Positions 42,215 through 51,191 of a stretch of DNA of 64,000 bases are shown here, piece by piece (the first letter of the stretch is position 1; every line of letters starts with the position of its first letter). The position numbers were made by a program, and so were the translations under genes. The notes under the pieces are model-generated. The model did not search any database, was not told the DNA's origin, and saw nothing but the letters and a program-made list of their open reading frames with translations. The DNA is from Streptomyces sp. LX-29 (lineage in GTDB: Bacteria > Actinomycetota > Actinomycetes > Streptomycetales > Streptomycetaceae): assembly GCF_029541745.1 (NCBI RefSeq), contig NZ_CP089746.1, positions 1,054,001 to 1,118,000 on the forward strand. The letters are read 5' to 3'.

Positions 42215-43177
42215 TCAGCCCTTGCGGGACTTGACCTCTTCGGTCAGCTGCGGGACGACCTCGAAGAGGTCGCCGACCACGCCGTAGTCGACCAGGTCGA
42301 AGATCGGGGCCTCGGCGTCCTTGTTGACGGCCACGATGGTCTTCGAGGTCTGCATGCCGGCCCGGTGCTGGATCGCGCCGGAGATGCCCGCCGCGATGTA
42401 CAGCTGCGGCGAGACCGACTTGCCGGTCTGGCCGACCTGGTTGGAGTGCGGGTACCAGCCGGCGTCCACGGCGGCGCGGGAGGCGCCGACCGCCGCGCCG
42501 AGCGAGTCGGCCAGCGACTCGATGACGTGGAAGTTCTCGGCACCGTTGACGCCACGGCCGCCGGAGACCACGATCGCGGCCTCGGTCAGCTCCGGGCGGC
42601 CGGTCGACTCGCGCGGGGTGCGGGAGACGACCTTGGTGCCGGTGGCCAGCTCACCGAAGGAGACGGCGAGCTGCTCGACGGCGCCCGCCGCCGGGGCGGC
42701 CTCCACCGCGGCCGAGTTCGGCTTGACGGTGATGACCGGGGTGCCCTTGGTGACGCGGGACTTGGTGGTGTACGCGGCCGCGAAGACGGACTGGGTCGCC
42801 ACCGGGCCCTCGTCGCCGGCCTCCAGGTCGATGGCGTCGGTGATGATGCCGGAGTCGATCCGGAGCGCCAGGCGGGCCGCGATCTCCTTGCCCTCGGCGG
42901 AGGAGGGGAAGAGGACGGCGACCGGGTTGACGGCCTTGTAGGCCGCCTGCAGCGCGTCCACCTTCGGTACGACGAGGTAGTCGGCGAACTCGGGGGCGTC
43001 GGCGGTGAGCACCTTCACCGCGCCGTGCTCCGCGAGCACCGGGGCGGCGACGTCCGCGCCGGCGCCGAGGTGGACCGCGACCGGCTCGCCGATGCGGCGG
43101 GCCAGGGTCAGCAGTTCGAGGGTGGGCTTGCGGACGGCGCCGTCGACGTGGTCGACGTAGACAAGGACTTCAGCCAT
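42215..43177 (-). CDS. etfA: electron transfer flavoprotein alpha subunit
   Basis: A 320-aa FAD-carrying subunit. The N-terminal domain begins MAEVLVYVDHVDGAVRKPTLELL, and the C-terminal FAD domain has VSGGRGVNGAENFHVIESLADSLGAAVGASRAAVDAGW and SPQLYIAAGISGAIQHRAGMQTSKTIVAVNKDAEAPIF, the conserved EtfA signature. It accepts electrons from acyl-CoA and other dehydrogenases with EtfB. GGAGAG precedes ATG 43177; the gene follows etfB by 45 bp in one operon closed by a hairpin. Confidence 0.97.
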   Translation of the reverse strand: MAEVLVYVDHVDGAVRKPTLELLTLARRIGEPVAVHLGAGADVAAPVLAEHGAVKVLTADAPEFADYLVVPKVDALQAAYKAVNPVAVLFPSSAEGKEIAARLALRIDSGIITDAIDLEAGDEGPVATQSVFAAAYTTKSRVTKGTPVITVKPNSAAVEAAPAAGAVEQLAVSFGELATGTKVVSRTPRESTGRPELTEAAIVVSGGRGVNGAENFHVIESLADSLGAAVGASRAAVDAGWYPHSNQVGQTGKSVSPQLYIAAGISGAIQHRAGMQTSKTIVAVNKDAEAPIFDLVDYGVVGDLFEVVPQLTEEVKSRKG

Positions 43178-43222
43178 GGTTCTGCTCTCCTGCGAGTACG
43201 AGGGATCTGGGGGCGGTCGGGA

Positions 43223-44008
43223 TCAGATGAACTTCTGGCCCGCGAGGAACTCGGCCAGCTGCTTGCCGCCCTCGCCCTCGTCCTTGACGATCGTGCCCTG
43301 CGTACGGGCCGGGCGCTCCGAGGCGCCGTCGACCTTCGTCCAGGCGCCCTCGAGGCCGACCTCGTCCGCCTCGATCTCCAGGTCCTCCAGGTCCCAGGAC
43401 TCGACCGGCTTCTTCTTGGCGGCCATGATGCCCTTGAAGGACGGGTAGCGGGCCTCGCCCGACTGGTCGGTCACCGAGACCACGGCCGGCAGCGACGCCT
43501 GGAGCTGCTCGCTGGCCGCGTCGCCGTCGCGGCGGCCGGTCACCACGCCGTCCTCGACCGAGACCTCGGACAGCAGCGTCACCTGCGGCACGCCCAGGCG
43601 CTCGGACAGCAGCGCCGGGAGCACGCCCATGGTGCCGTCGGTCGAGGCCATACCGCAGATGACCAGGTCGTAGCCGACCTTCTCGATGGCCTTGGCGAGG
43701 ACCAGCGAGGTGCCGAGCGCGTCGGTGCCGTGGAGGTCGTCGTCCTCCACGTGGACGGCCTTGTCGGCGCCCATCGACAGCGCCTTGCGCAGCGCGTCCT
43801 TGGCGTCCTCCGGGCCGACGGTCAGCACCGTGATCTCGGCGTCGTCCGCGTCCTCGGAGATCTGCAGCGCCTGCTCGACCGCGTACTCGTCGAGCTCCGA
43901 GAGCAGGCCGTCCACGTCGTCACGGTCGACGGTCAGGTCCTCGGCGAAGTGCCGGTCGCCGGTGGCGTCGGGCACGTACTTCACACAGACAACGATCCTC
44001 AAGCTCAC
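43223..44008 (-). CDS. etfB: electron transfer flavoprotein beta subunit
   Basis: A 261-aa AMP-binding subunit. It begins LRIVVCVKYVPDATGDR and contains LDEYAVEQALQI, VLTVGPEDAKDALRKALSMGADKAVHV and the EtfB-type AMP loop DLVICGMASTDGTMGVLPALLSERLGVPQVTL. GTG 44008 has AGGAGAG upstream; the frame is open further back. It is the first gene of etfBA, which links beta-oxidation dehydrogenases to the quinone pool. Confidence 0.97.
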   Translation of the reverse strand: MSLRIVVCVKYVPDATGDRHFAEDLTVDRDDVDGLLSELDEYAVEQALQISEDADDAEITVLTVGPEDAKDALRKALSMGADKAVHVEDDDLHGTDALGTSLVLAKAIEKVGYDLVICGMASTDGTMGVLPALLSERLGVPQVTLLSEVSVEDGVVTGRRDGDAASEQLQASLPAVVSVTDQSGEARYPSFKGIMAAKKKPVESWDLEDLEIEADEVGLEGAWTKVDGASERPARTQGTIVKDEGEGGKQLAEFLAGQKFI

Positions 44009-44196
44009 GCCGGCTCTCCTACTGCATCGTCTCTTGAAGCTGCCTTGTGCTGGCAGCATAGGCGCCTTGCGAGCCGGATCCCTGCCGGGGCGGCCCACTC
44101 GCCGAACGAAATATTACTCGCCAGTACATCGAGGGGCCGGGATGGAATCAAGGTCGCCCAGCTGTGACCTTGCCAACGGCCGTGACCGGGGATGTC

Positions 44197-45066
44197 TCAG
44201 TCCCGCAGCGCGTTGAAGCGGCCCTGATGGTAGAGGAGCGGCCGGCCCGGGCGGGAGGGGTCTCCGGCCACCGGATCCCCGGCCACGGGCTCGGCGATCA
44301 CGACCCGGTGGTCACCGGCCGGTATTCGCGCCACCACCCGGCACACCAGCCACGCCAGCACCCCCTCCAGCAGCGGCACCCCGTGCGGACCGCCGCGCCA
44401 GCGCGTCGGCGGCGCGAACCGGTCGGCCCCGCTGCGCGCGAAGGTCGCCGCGAGCTGGTCCTGGTGCTCGGCCAGGATGTGCACCCCGACATGGTCGGCC
44501 GTCGAGAGCACCGGCCAACTGGAGGAGCCGGTGCCCACCCCGAACGAGAGCAGCGGCGGCTCGGCGGCCACCGAGGTCAGCGAGGTGGCGGTGAAGCCGA
44601 CCGGGCGCCCGTCGGACGCGGTGATCACGGCCACGCCGGCCGCGTGCTGCCGAAAGACCGAGCGGAGGAGGCCGGGACCGTCGACCGGCCCCGCACCGTC
44701 GACCCGGCCCGCACCGTCGACCCGGCCCGCACCGTCGACCGTGCCGCGGCGATCGACCGCCCGGGGACCGCCCGCCGGCCGAGGCGCCGGCGGCGTCACG
44801 GAGGCCGTCGTGGGGTGGGGAACAGCGGCCGGGTGGGGAACGGAGGCCGCGACAGATCCCACCGCCGGTCGCGGCATGGATGCCTGGGGCGGTACGGATG
44901 CCGAGGCGGGCCCCGCCGCCGGACGCGGCGCGGCCGGCGCGACGGGCTCCGCCGCCGAAGCGGATCTCGCCCCCGGGCGGGGCGCCCCGAGGGGCGTCGG
45001 GTGGGGCGTCGACTCGGGTGCGGCCGTCGGGTGGGGCGTCGCCGTCAGGTCGGGCGTTGCCGTCAT
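44197..45066 (-). CDS. flavin reductase-family protein with long repetitive N-terminus
   Basis: A 289-aa protein. The FMN-binding split barrel starts near residue 132 (LRSVFRQHAAGVAVITASDGRPVGFTATSLTSVAAEPPLLSFGV) and runs to the end (LLYHQGRFNAL). This is the HpaC/two-component monooxygenase reductase family, which passes FMNH2 or FADH2 to a partner oxygenase. The first ~130 residues are Ala/Pro-rich and include four VDGAGR repeats, an expansion not typical of the family. ATG 45066 follows AAGGAC. No partner monooxygenase is adjacent. Confidence 0.87.
   Translation of the reverse strand: MTATPDLTATPHPTAAPESTPHPTPLGAPRPGARSASAAEPVAPAAPRPAAGPASASVPPQASMPRPAVGSVAASVPHPAAVPHPTTASVTPPAPRPAGGPRAVDRRGTVDGAGRVDGAGRVDGAGPVDGPGLLRSVFRQHAAGVAVITASDGRPVGFTATSLTSVAAEPPLLSFGVGTGSSSWPVLSTADHVGVHILAEHQDQLAATFARSGADRFAPPTRWRGGPHGVPLLEGVLAWLVCRVVARIPAGDHRVVIAEPVAGDPVAGDPSRPGRPLLYHQGRFNALRD
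44690..44760. repeat. 18-bp in-frame repeats in the flavin reductase N-terminus
   Basis: CACCGTCGACCCGGCCCG recurs three to four times with an exact 18-bp period, encoding VDGAGR on the minus strand. The inner copies are identical. Confidence 0.8.
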
Positions 45067-45207
45067 GGGGTCGTCCTTCTGCGGTCGGTGCGAGCCGGGA
45101 GCCTGGTCATCGCGGGTACTCACGGACCTGGACAACAGGCGCTCGCGGTCCGCACCAGAGCCACGCGCACGTGTCCGTAGAGCGGCGGGTCGACGTCGGG
45201 GGCCATC

Positions 45208-45579
45208 TCAGACCGCCTCACCGAGGGCGGCGATCACATCGGCCTTGCGTGGCTGTCCGGCCGCCCGGCGCACGATCCGGCCGGCCGCGTCCAGCACCAG
45301 CACCGTCGGGGTGCGCTGGATGTCGAGGCCGCGCACCAGCTCCAGCCGCGCCTCGGCGTCGACCTCGACGTGGGCCACGCCCGGGACCATTCCGGCCACG
45401 TCCGCCAACGTGCGTCTGGTCGCCCGGCAGGGCTGGCAGAAGGCGCTGGAGAACTGGACCAGCGTGGCCCGCTCCCCCAGCTCGGCGCCCAGCTCGGCGG
45501 CGCCCAGCCACACCTCCCCGTCGCGACCGCGCACCCTGGCCCTCCCGCTTCCTCGTGCCGGATCTCCGCCCCGGCGCAT
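45208..45579 (-). CDS. thioredoxin-family protein
   Basis: A 123-aa thioredoxin fold with active site CQPC in VQFSSAFCQPCRATRRTL, cis-proline in TPTVLVLD and conserved VEVDAEARLELVRGLDI. CxxC with Q-P is not the housekeeping CGPC, so it is a specialised thioredoxin-like protein, cytoplasmic by lack of a signal. It follows the flavin reductase by 141 bp upstream on the same strand and is divergent from PlsC. Confidence 0.9.
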   Translation of the reverse strand: MRRGGDPARGSGRARVRGRDGEVWLGAAELGAELGERATLVQFSSAFCQPCRATRRTLADVAGMVPGVAHVEVDAEARLELVRGLDIQRTPTVLVLDAAGRIVRRAAGQPRKADVIAALGEAV

Positions 45580-45833
45580 ACGTCACGCTCGGCGTGGACC
45601 TCTCATCATCAAGCACGCCGAGGAGCGCAATGATTCCCGCCGCGGCGGCCGAACACGACCACAACCGCCCGTCTTCCGCCCCGACGTGACGAGAATCTCC
45701 CGGCCGGGCGGGTCCCCGCGCTAGGCAGTACGGCCCGACATACGGCACGATCTGCGACAAGCCCAAAACCTACGGCCGCGTAACCACCAGCGGGAGAACC
45801 CTCCCAAGGATCAGGAAGGGTCCCCTTCACACC

Positions 45834-46565
45834 ATGGCTGAACTCGTCTATCCGCCGGTGATCGGTGCCTGCCACACCATGTTCAAGGCGCTCGACCTGC
45901 GCTTCGACATCAAGGGCACGGAGAACATCCCGGCACAGGGCGGCGCGGTCCTGGTGAGCAACCACATCGGCTATCTGGACTTCATCTTCTGCGGGCTGAC
46001 CGCGCGCCCCGCCAAGCGGCTGGTCCGCTTCATGGCGAAGGAGTCGGTCTTCCGGCACCGGGTGTCGGGGCCGCTGATGCGCGCCATGAAGCACATACCG
46101 GTGGACCGCGCGGCGGGCATGGACGCGTACCGGCACGCGGTCAAGGCGCTGCGCGGCGGCGAGATCGTCGGGGTCTTCCCGGAGGCGACCATCTCGCAGT
46201 CCTTCACGCTCAAGCGCTTCAAGTCCGGCGCCGCCCGGATGGCCCAGGAGGCGGGCGTGCCGCTGCTGCCGATGGCGCTGTGGGGCACCCAGCGGCTGTG
46301 GACCAAGGGCCACAAGCGGGACCTGGGGCGCAACCACTTCCCCGTGGTCGTGCGCGTCGGCGAGCCGGTGCCGGCCTCGCCGGAGGAGCACCCCGACACC
46401 ATCACCGACCGGCTGCGGGACCGGGTGCAGGACCTGCTGGAGGCCGCGCAGCGCGCCTATCCGGTGCGCCCCAAGAACGCGGACGACACCTGGTGGGTGC
46501 CCGCCCACCTCGGAGGCACCGCCCCGACGCCGGAGCAGGCCGCCGCACGGGACCGACGGGGCTGA
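45834..46565 (+). CDS. lysophospholipid acyltransferase (PlsC-type 1-acylglycerol-3-phosphate acyltransferase)
   Basis: A 243-aa acyltransferase. Motif I is VSNHIGYLDF (N43, H44, D49), motif II includes KESVFRHRVSGPLMRAMKHIPVDR, motif III GVFPEATIS, and motif IV VPLLPMALWGTQ. It should acylate lysophosphatidate or a related acceptor for phospholipid synthesis at the membrane. ATG 45834 is preceded by GGAAGGG. A perfect 46-bp palindrome closes it 67 bp downstream. Confidence 0.92.
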   Translation: MAELVYPPVIGACHTMFKALDLRFDIKGTENIPAQGGAVLVSNHIGYLDFIFCGLTARPAKRLVRFMAKESVFRHRVSGPLMRAMKHIPVDRAAGMDAYRHAVKALRGGEIVGVFPEATISQSFTLKRFKSGAARMAQEAGVPLLPMALWGTQRLWTKGHKRDLGRNHFPVVVRVGEPVPASPEEHPDTITDRLRDRVQDLLEAAQRAYPVRPKNADDTWWVPAHLGGTAPTPEQAAARDRRG

Positions 46566-46632
46566 GCCGCCCCCTGCGGGGCTGAGCCGCCGCCGGCATC
46601 CGGGGGCCGCCCCCGGCACGACCATCACGACG

Positions 46633-46678
46633 ACGAACGCCGGGCGGGCTGGAGATCTCCAGCCCGCCCGGCGTTCGT
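46633..46678. terminator. perfect 46-bp palindrome, bidirectional terminator
   Basis: Two 23-bp arms (46633-46655 and 46656-46678) match exactly with no loop bases. It lies between the convergent PlsC and threonine aldolase genes. Two CGGGGCTGAGCCGCC copies precede it (46560-46597). Confidence 0.85.
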
Positions 46679-46717
46679 GTGCGGCTCTTCCGGCACGCGG
46701 CGAGGCGCGTACGGGCG

Positions 46718-47809
46718 TCAGCCCCGGCCCATCTCTTCCTTCAGCGCCGTGACGAAAGCGTCCACGTCCGCCTCGGTGGTGTCGAAGGCGCACATCCAGC
46801 GCACCAGGCCGGCCGCCTCGTCCCAGAAGTAGAAGCGGTAGCGCTTCTGGAGCCGCTCGGCGACGTCGTGCGGCAGGGTGGCGAAGACGGCGTTGGACTG
46901 CACGGCGTGGACGACCTCGACGCCGTCGACGTCGCGCACCCCCGCCTCCAGGCGCTTGGCCATCGCGTTGGCGTGACGCGCGTTGCGCAGCCACAGGTCA
47001 CCGGCGAGCAGCGCCTCCAACTGCACGGACACGAAGCGCATCTTGGACGCCAGCTGCATGGACAGCTTGCGCAGGTGCTTCATGGCGCGCACCGCGTCGG
47101 GGTTGACCACGACCACGGCCTCGCCGAACACCATGCCGTTCTTGGTGCCGCCGTACGAGAGCACGTCCACGCCCGCGACGTTGGTGAACGTCCGCATGGG
47201 GACGTTCAGCGTCGCGGCCGCGTTGGCTATCCGGGCACCGTCGAGGTGCACCTTCATGCCGAGCTCGTGGGCGTGCTCGCAGATCGCGCGGATCTCGTCG
47301 GGCGTGTAGCAGGTGCCCAGCTCGGTGGTCTGCGCGATCGAGACCACCTGCGGCATGGCGCGGTGCTCGTCGTCCCAGCCCCATGCCTCCCGGTCGATCA
47401 GCTCGGGGGTGAGCTTGCCGTCCTCGGTGGGGATGGTGAGCAGCTTGAGCCCGCCCATCCGCTCCGGGGCGCCGCCCTCGTCCACGTTGATGTGCGCGGT
47501 GGAGGCGCAGACGACCGCGCCCCAGCGGTCGGTCAGCGCCTGGAGGGCGACGACGTTGGCGCCGGTCCCGTTGAAGACCGGGAACGCCTCGGCGTGCGGC
47601 CCGAAGTGACGCCGCATCACGTACTGGAGGTGCTCGGTGTAGACGTCCTCGCCGTAGGCGATCTGGTGGCCTTCGTTGGCGAGGGCGAGTGCCTCGAGGA
47701 TCTCCGGGTGGGCGCCGGCGTAGTTGTCACTGGCGAAGCCGCGCAGTGCGGGGTCGTGCCGCCGCCGGGCGTCGGTGTGCGCGGGCTTCACGGCTTGGGG
47801 GTCAGCCAC
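46718..47809 (-). CDS. low-specificity L-threonine aldolase
   Basis: A 363-aa fold-type I PLP enzyme. It has FASDNYAGAHPEILEAL at the N-terminus, VFNGTGANVVAL, THINVDEGGAPE-like TAHINVDEGG, KVHLDGARIANAA and PLP lysine K223 in SYGGTKNGM, the threonine-aldolase signature. It splits L-threonine or L-allo-threonine to glycine and acetaldehyde. GTG 47809 overlaps the SDR gene's end by 22 bp. It is third in a DUF6421-SDR-aldolase operon. Confidence 0.93.
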   Translation of the reverse strand: MADPQAVKPAHTDARRRHDPALRGFASDNYAGAHPEILEALALANEGHQIAYGEDVYTEHLQYVMRRHFGPHAEAFPVFNGTGANVVALQALTDRWGAVVCASTAHINVDEGGAPERMGGLKLLTIPTEDGKLTPELIDREAWGWDDEHRAMPQVVSIAQTTELGTCYTPDEIRAICEHAHELGMKVHLDGARIANAAATLNVPMRTFTNVAGVDVLSYGGTKNGMVFGEAVVVVNPDAVRAMKHLRKLSMQLASKMRFVSVQLEALLAGDLWLRNARHANAMAKRLEAGVRDVDGVEVVHAVQSNAVFATLPHDVAERLQKRYRFYFWDEAAGLVRWMCAFDTTEADVDAFVTALKEEMGRG

Positions 47810-48573
47810 AGACGGTTTCCGTTCACTTCCTGTGCGGGCCGGTCCCAGACACCGGCGATGGCCTCGGCCAGCTCCTTGACGTCGGTGAAGCCCGCGAACT
47901 TGGCATTCGGACGCTCAGCGCGCATGGCGTCGTTCACCAGCGCCTTCACCACCAGGATGGTAGCCGCGGCGGACGGACCCTCCTCGCCGCCCAGCTTCTT
48001 GAAGGAGTCGGCGAGCGCCAGCGTCCACGCCTCGGCGGCGGCCTTGGCGGCGGCGTAGGCGGCGTTCCCGGCGGTGGGCTGGGAGGCGCCGGCCGCGCTG
48101 ATCAGCACATACCGGCCCTTCCCGCTGCGCTGCAGGGCGTCGTGGAAGGCGAGGGAGGTGTGCTGCACGGTGCGGATCAGCAGGTTGTGCAGGTGGTCCC
48201 AGTCGGCGAGCGGGGCGTCCGCGAAGGTCTTGCCGCCGCGCCAGCCGCCGACCAGGTGCACCAGGCCGTCGACGCGACCGAACTCCTTCTCGGTGCGGTC
48301 CACCCAGGCGCGGGTCGCGTCCAGGTCGAGCAGGTCGACGGTGTCCCCGGTGACGGTGGCGCCGCCGTGGGCGTAGCGGGCGGCGTCGACGGCCTCCGCC
48401 AGCCGGGCGGCGTCCGCGTCCGCGCCGACGACGGTCGCGCCGGCCTCGGCCAGCCGCAGCAGGGTGGCCTGGCCGGCCGGGCCGGCCGCGCCGGCCACCG
48501 CCACGACCGCGCCGTCCAGCGGCCCCTTGCCGCCCGGCTCGTTGGGGGTCGGGCTCGACGTGGGTGTGGTCAT
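47788..48573 (-). CDS. SDR-family oxidoreductase
   Basis: A 261-aa Rossmann protein. The cofactor motif is AVVAVAGAAGPAGQATLLRLAEAGATVVGAD (GAAGPAG, variant of TGxxxGxG), and the catalytic segment is VLISAAGASQPTAGNAAYAAAKAAAEAW (S and YAAAK). The substrate is unknown. ATG 48573 is chosen because GAGGAGG lies 8 bases upstream. The frame extends to a GTG at 48669 that overlaps the DUF6421 stop, so a longer form is possible. It is the middle gene of a three-gene operon. Confidence 0.85.
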   Translation of the reverse strand: MTTPTSSPTPNEPGGKGPLDGAVVAVAGAAGPAGQATLLRLAEAGATVVGADADAARLAEAVDAARYAHGGATVTGDTVDLLDLDATRAWVDRTEKEFGRVDGLVHLVGGWRGGKTFADAPLADWDHLHNLLIRTVQHTSLAFHDALQRSGKGRYVLISAAGASQPTAGNAAYAAAKAAAEAWTLALADSFKKLGGEEGPSAAATILVVKALVNDAMRAERPNAKFAGFTDVKELAEAIAGVWDRPAQEVNGNRLWLTPKP

Positions 48574-48665
48574 CTTCGTCGCCTCCTCGCGCGCCGCCGC
48601 GCTCACGTTCTCCGTCGTGTCCTGGGACGCCTGGTCCTCGGACGTGGTCTCTCCGGGCACCGCGG

Positions 48666-50069
48666 TCACGCGGCCGCGGCCGCGTGGACGTCGCTGTCAG
48701 CGGTCATGCCCTTGGTGGAGGCAATCACGTTGCGCAGCTTCTTCGCGAGGGCCTCGTAGAACATGCTGAGGGGAAACTCGTCGGGCAGCACGTCATCCAC
48801 CAGCTTGCGCGGCGGGAGGGACAGGTCCAGGGCCTCGGGGCCCTTGGCCCAGGTGGAGCCGGGGTGCGGGGCGAGGTAGTCGGAGACCAGCTCGTAGGCC
48901 TTGAACCAGTGCACGAGCTTGGGGCGGTCGATGCCGTCGCGGTAGAGCTTCTCGATCTCGCCGCAGAGCTGGTTGGTGACCTGCGGGGCGCGGTCCCAGT
49001 CGATGTGCAGGGTGTTGTCGGTCCAGCGTACGACGTCGTGGCGGTGCAGGTAGGCGAAGAGCAGCTGGCCGCCGAGGCCGTCGTAGTTGCGCACCCGGTC
49101 GCCGGTGACCGGGAAGCGGAACATCCGGTCGAAGATCACGGCGTACTGGACGTCACGGGCCTGGGCGAAGCCCTCGGCCTCCAGCTTCACGGCCTCCTTG
49201 AAGGCGGTGAGGTCGCAGCGCAGCTCCTCCAGGCCGTACATCCAGAACGGCTGCCGCTGCTTGATCATGAAGGGGTCGAACGGCAGGTCGCCGTGGCTGT
49301 GGGTGCGGTCGTGGACCATGTCCCACAGCACGAACGCCTCCTGGCAGCGCTGCTGGTCGTCGAGGAGCGCCTTGATGTCCTCGGGGAGGTCGATGCCGAG
49401 GACGTCGACGGCGGCCTCGCTGACCGCGCGGAAGCGCGCGGCCTCGCGGTCGCAGAAGATGCCGCCCCAGGTGAAGCGCTCGGGGGCCTCACGAACGGCG
49501 ATGGTCTCCGGGAAGAGGACCGCGGAGTTGGTGTCGTAGCCCGCGGTGAAGTCCTCGAAGGTGATGCCGAGGAAGAGCGGGTTGTCGTAGCGGGTGCGCT
49601 CCAGCTCGGAGAGCCACTCCGGCCACACCATGCGCAGCACCACGGCCTCGAAGTTGCGGTCCGGGTTGCCGTTCTGCGTGTACATGGGGAACAGCACCAG
49701 GTGCTGGAGCCCGTCGACGCGCGCTTCCGCGGGCTGGAAGGCGAGCAGCGAGTCCAGGAAGTCCGGCACGCCGAAGCCCTGGTCGGCCCACTTGCGCAGG
49801 TCGGCGACGAGCGCCTGGTGGTAGGCGGCGTCGTGCGGCAGCAGCGGCGCCAGCTCCTCGACCGCGCCGATCATGCGGTCGACGACGGCGCGGACCGCGT
49901 CGGACGCCGGGGCGCCGTCAGCCTCCAGGTCGATGGAGCCGTCCTTGGACTGCCAGACCCTGAGCTCCTCCACGGCGGCCTTGAGCACGGGCCAGGCAGG
50001 GTGCTCCACCACACGTTCGGCAGAGAGAACACCGCCCTCGCTGACCGCGGGCGCAAGAATTTCCGTCAT
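48666..50069 (-). CDS. DUF6421 family protein
   Basis: A 467-aa soluble protein with the DUF6421 pattern (from memory): VLFPMYTQNGNPDRNFEAVVLRMVWPEW, LFPETIAVREAPERFTWGGIFCDREAARFRAV, AFVLWDMVHDRTHSHGDLPFDPFMIKQRQPFWMYGLEELRCDLTAF. The conserved His/Asp/Glu residues (HDRTHSHGD, GLEELRCDL) look like a metal site, but no activity is known. ATG 50069 follows GGAGGT. It heads an operon with the SDR and threonine aldolase genes. Confidence 0.85.
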   Translation of the reverse strand: MTEILAPAVSEGGVLSAERVVEHPAWPVLKAAVEELRVWQSKDGSIDLEADGAPASDAVRAVVDRMIGAVEELAPLLPHDAAYHQALVADLRKWADQGFGVPDFLDSLLAFQPAEARVDGLQHLVLFPMYTQNGNPDRNFEAVVLRMVWPEWLSELERTRYDNPLFLGITFEDFTAGYDTNSAVLFPETIAVREAPERFTWGGIFCDREAARFRAVSEAAVDVLGIDLPEDIKALLDDQQRCQEAFVLWDMVHDRTHSHGDLPFDPFMIKQRQPFWMYGLEELRCDLTAFKEAVKLEAEGFAQARDVQYAVIFDRMFRFPVTGDRVRNYDGLGGQLLFAYLHRHDVVRWTDNTLHIDWDRAPQVTNQLCGEIEKLYRDGIDRPKLVHWFKAYELVSDYLAPHPGSTWAKGPEALDLSLPPRKLVDDVLPDEFPLSMFYEALAKKLRNVIASTKGMTADSDVHAAAAA

Positions 50070-50335
50070 GACACAACCTCCACAGGAGAACCTCGCGTTT
50101 AACCACCGTATCTTTGCCAGCTTCACTTCCTCAAGACTCGTTGCGAAAAATTGTCCTGTCAGACCGCATGGTCACCGACATTTTTCCTGTCACGTCTAGT
50201 TACGGCACGACTTCGTTCCGTTCGCCGCGCTGTTCACCGCACGGCAGGGATCGCTCGCTAGGCTGGCCGCCGCCCAGACCAGCGGAGCCGCGATCCGGTC
50301 GACGGGGCCGGGCCGCCGACAGAAGCGAGACTGCG
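50070..50335. promoter_or_regulatory. divergent promoter region with TGACAGGA direct repeats
   Basis: On the minus strand, TGACAGGAAAAA and TGACAGGACAAT occur 31 bp apart (plus-strand 50181-50192 and 50150-50161), in an unusually AT-rich stretch before the DUF6421 operon. The right part, before the GDPD gene, is GC-rich with no clear motif. Confidence 0.45.
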
Positions 50336-51019
50336 TTGACCTTCCTCACCATCGGACACCGTGGCGTGATGGGCGTCGAGCCGGAGAACACCCTGCGCTC
50401 CTTCGCCCGCGCCGAGCGCGAGGGCCTGGACGTGCTCGAACTCGATCTTCACCTCAGCAAGGACGGCGCGCTCGTGGTGATGCACGACGCCGACGTGCGC
50501 CGCACCACCGACGGCTCCGGACGCGTCGGCGACCTCACCCTCGCCGAGCTGCGCGAGCTGGACGCCGGCCGGGGCGAGCGGATCCCGGTCTTCGAGGAGG
50601 TCGTGGACGCCGTGGGGGCGCCGATCCAGGCGGAGATCAAGGACCGGGCTGCCGCGCGGGCGCTGGCCGAGGTGCTCCGCCGACGCGCGCTGCTGGACCG
50701 GGTCGACGTGCTCTCCTTCCACGAGGAGGCGCTCGCCGAGATCCGCGAGGCGCTGCCCGGCGCGCGCACCGCGCTGGTCGCCGAGCACTACGGCCTGGAG
50801 GTGGTCGACCGCGCGGTGGCCGTCGGCGCGGGGATGCTGGTCCTGGCCCTCCCCCGGATCACCCTGGAGCTGGTCCAGCGGGCACGGACGGCCGGGCTCA
50901 AGGTGGTCGGGTGGACCGTGAACACCCCGGAGGAGCTGCGGCTGGCGCGCGCCCTGGGGCTGGACGGCGGGACGATGGACTTCCCGGAGATCGCGCGGGC
51001 CGCGCGGTTCACGGCGTAG
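50336..51019 (+). CDS. glycerophosphodiester phosphodiesterase (GDPD)
   Basis: A 227-aa TIM-barrel phosphodiesterase. Catalytic blocks are FLTIGHRGVMGVEPENTL (HRG...PENT), LELDLHLSKDGALVVMHD (E, D, H ligands) and PIQAEIKD, then SFHEEAL and GWTVNTPEE. It hydrolyses glycerophosphodiesters to glycerol-3-phosphate; no signal peptide, so probably cytoplasmic. The TTG at 50336 is chosen because the HRG must follow closely; no ATG or GTG lies in this window. It is divergent from the DUF6421 operon. Confidence 0.88.
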   Translation: MTFLTIGHRGVMGVEPENTLRSFARAEREGLDVLELDLHLSKDGALVVMHDADVRRTTDGSGRVGDLTLAELRELDAGRGERIPVFEEVVDAVGAPIQAEIKDRAAARALAEVLRRRALLDRVDVLSFHEEALAEIREALPGARTALVAEHYGLEVVDRAVAVGAGMLVLALPRITLELVQRARTAGLKVVGWTVNTPEELRLARALGLDGGTMDFPEIARAARFTA

Positions 51020-51069
51020 CGCCGCTTCGGCGGCTCCCGAACGGCGGGCCGGGGCCGTCCCTCGCCGCG

Positions 51070-51185
51070 CGCGCGGTCCGGGCACCGCCCCGTGCGTGCG
51101 GCACCCGCCCCGTGTGCGGCACCCGCCGCATGTGTGCGGGCACCCGCCGCGTGTCTGCGGGCGCCCTACGCCCCACGGGCGGTCC
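51070..51185. repeat. GCGGCACCCGCC repeats between convergent genes
   Basis: Five or six units of GTGCGG(G)CACCCGCCGCGTG with a period of about 18-24 bp lie between the GDPD and GNAT genes. They form many alternative small hairpins. Confidence 0.7.
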
Positions 51186-51191
51186 GGGGCG

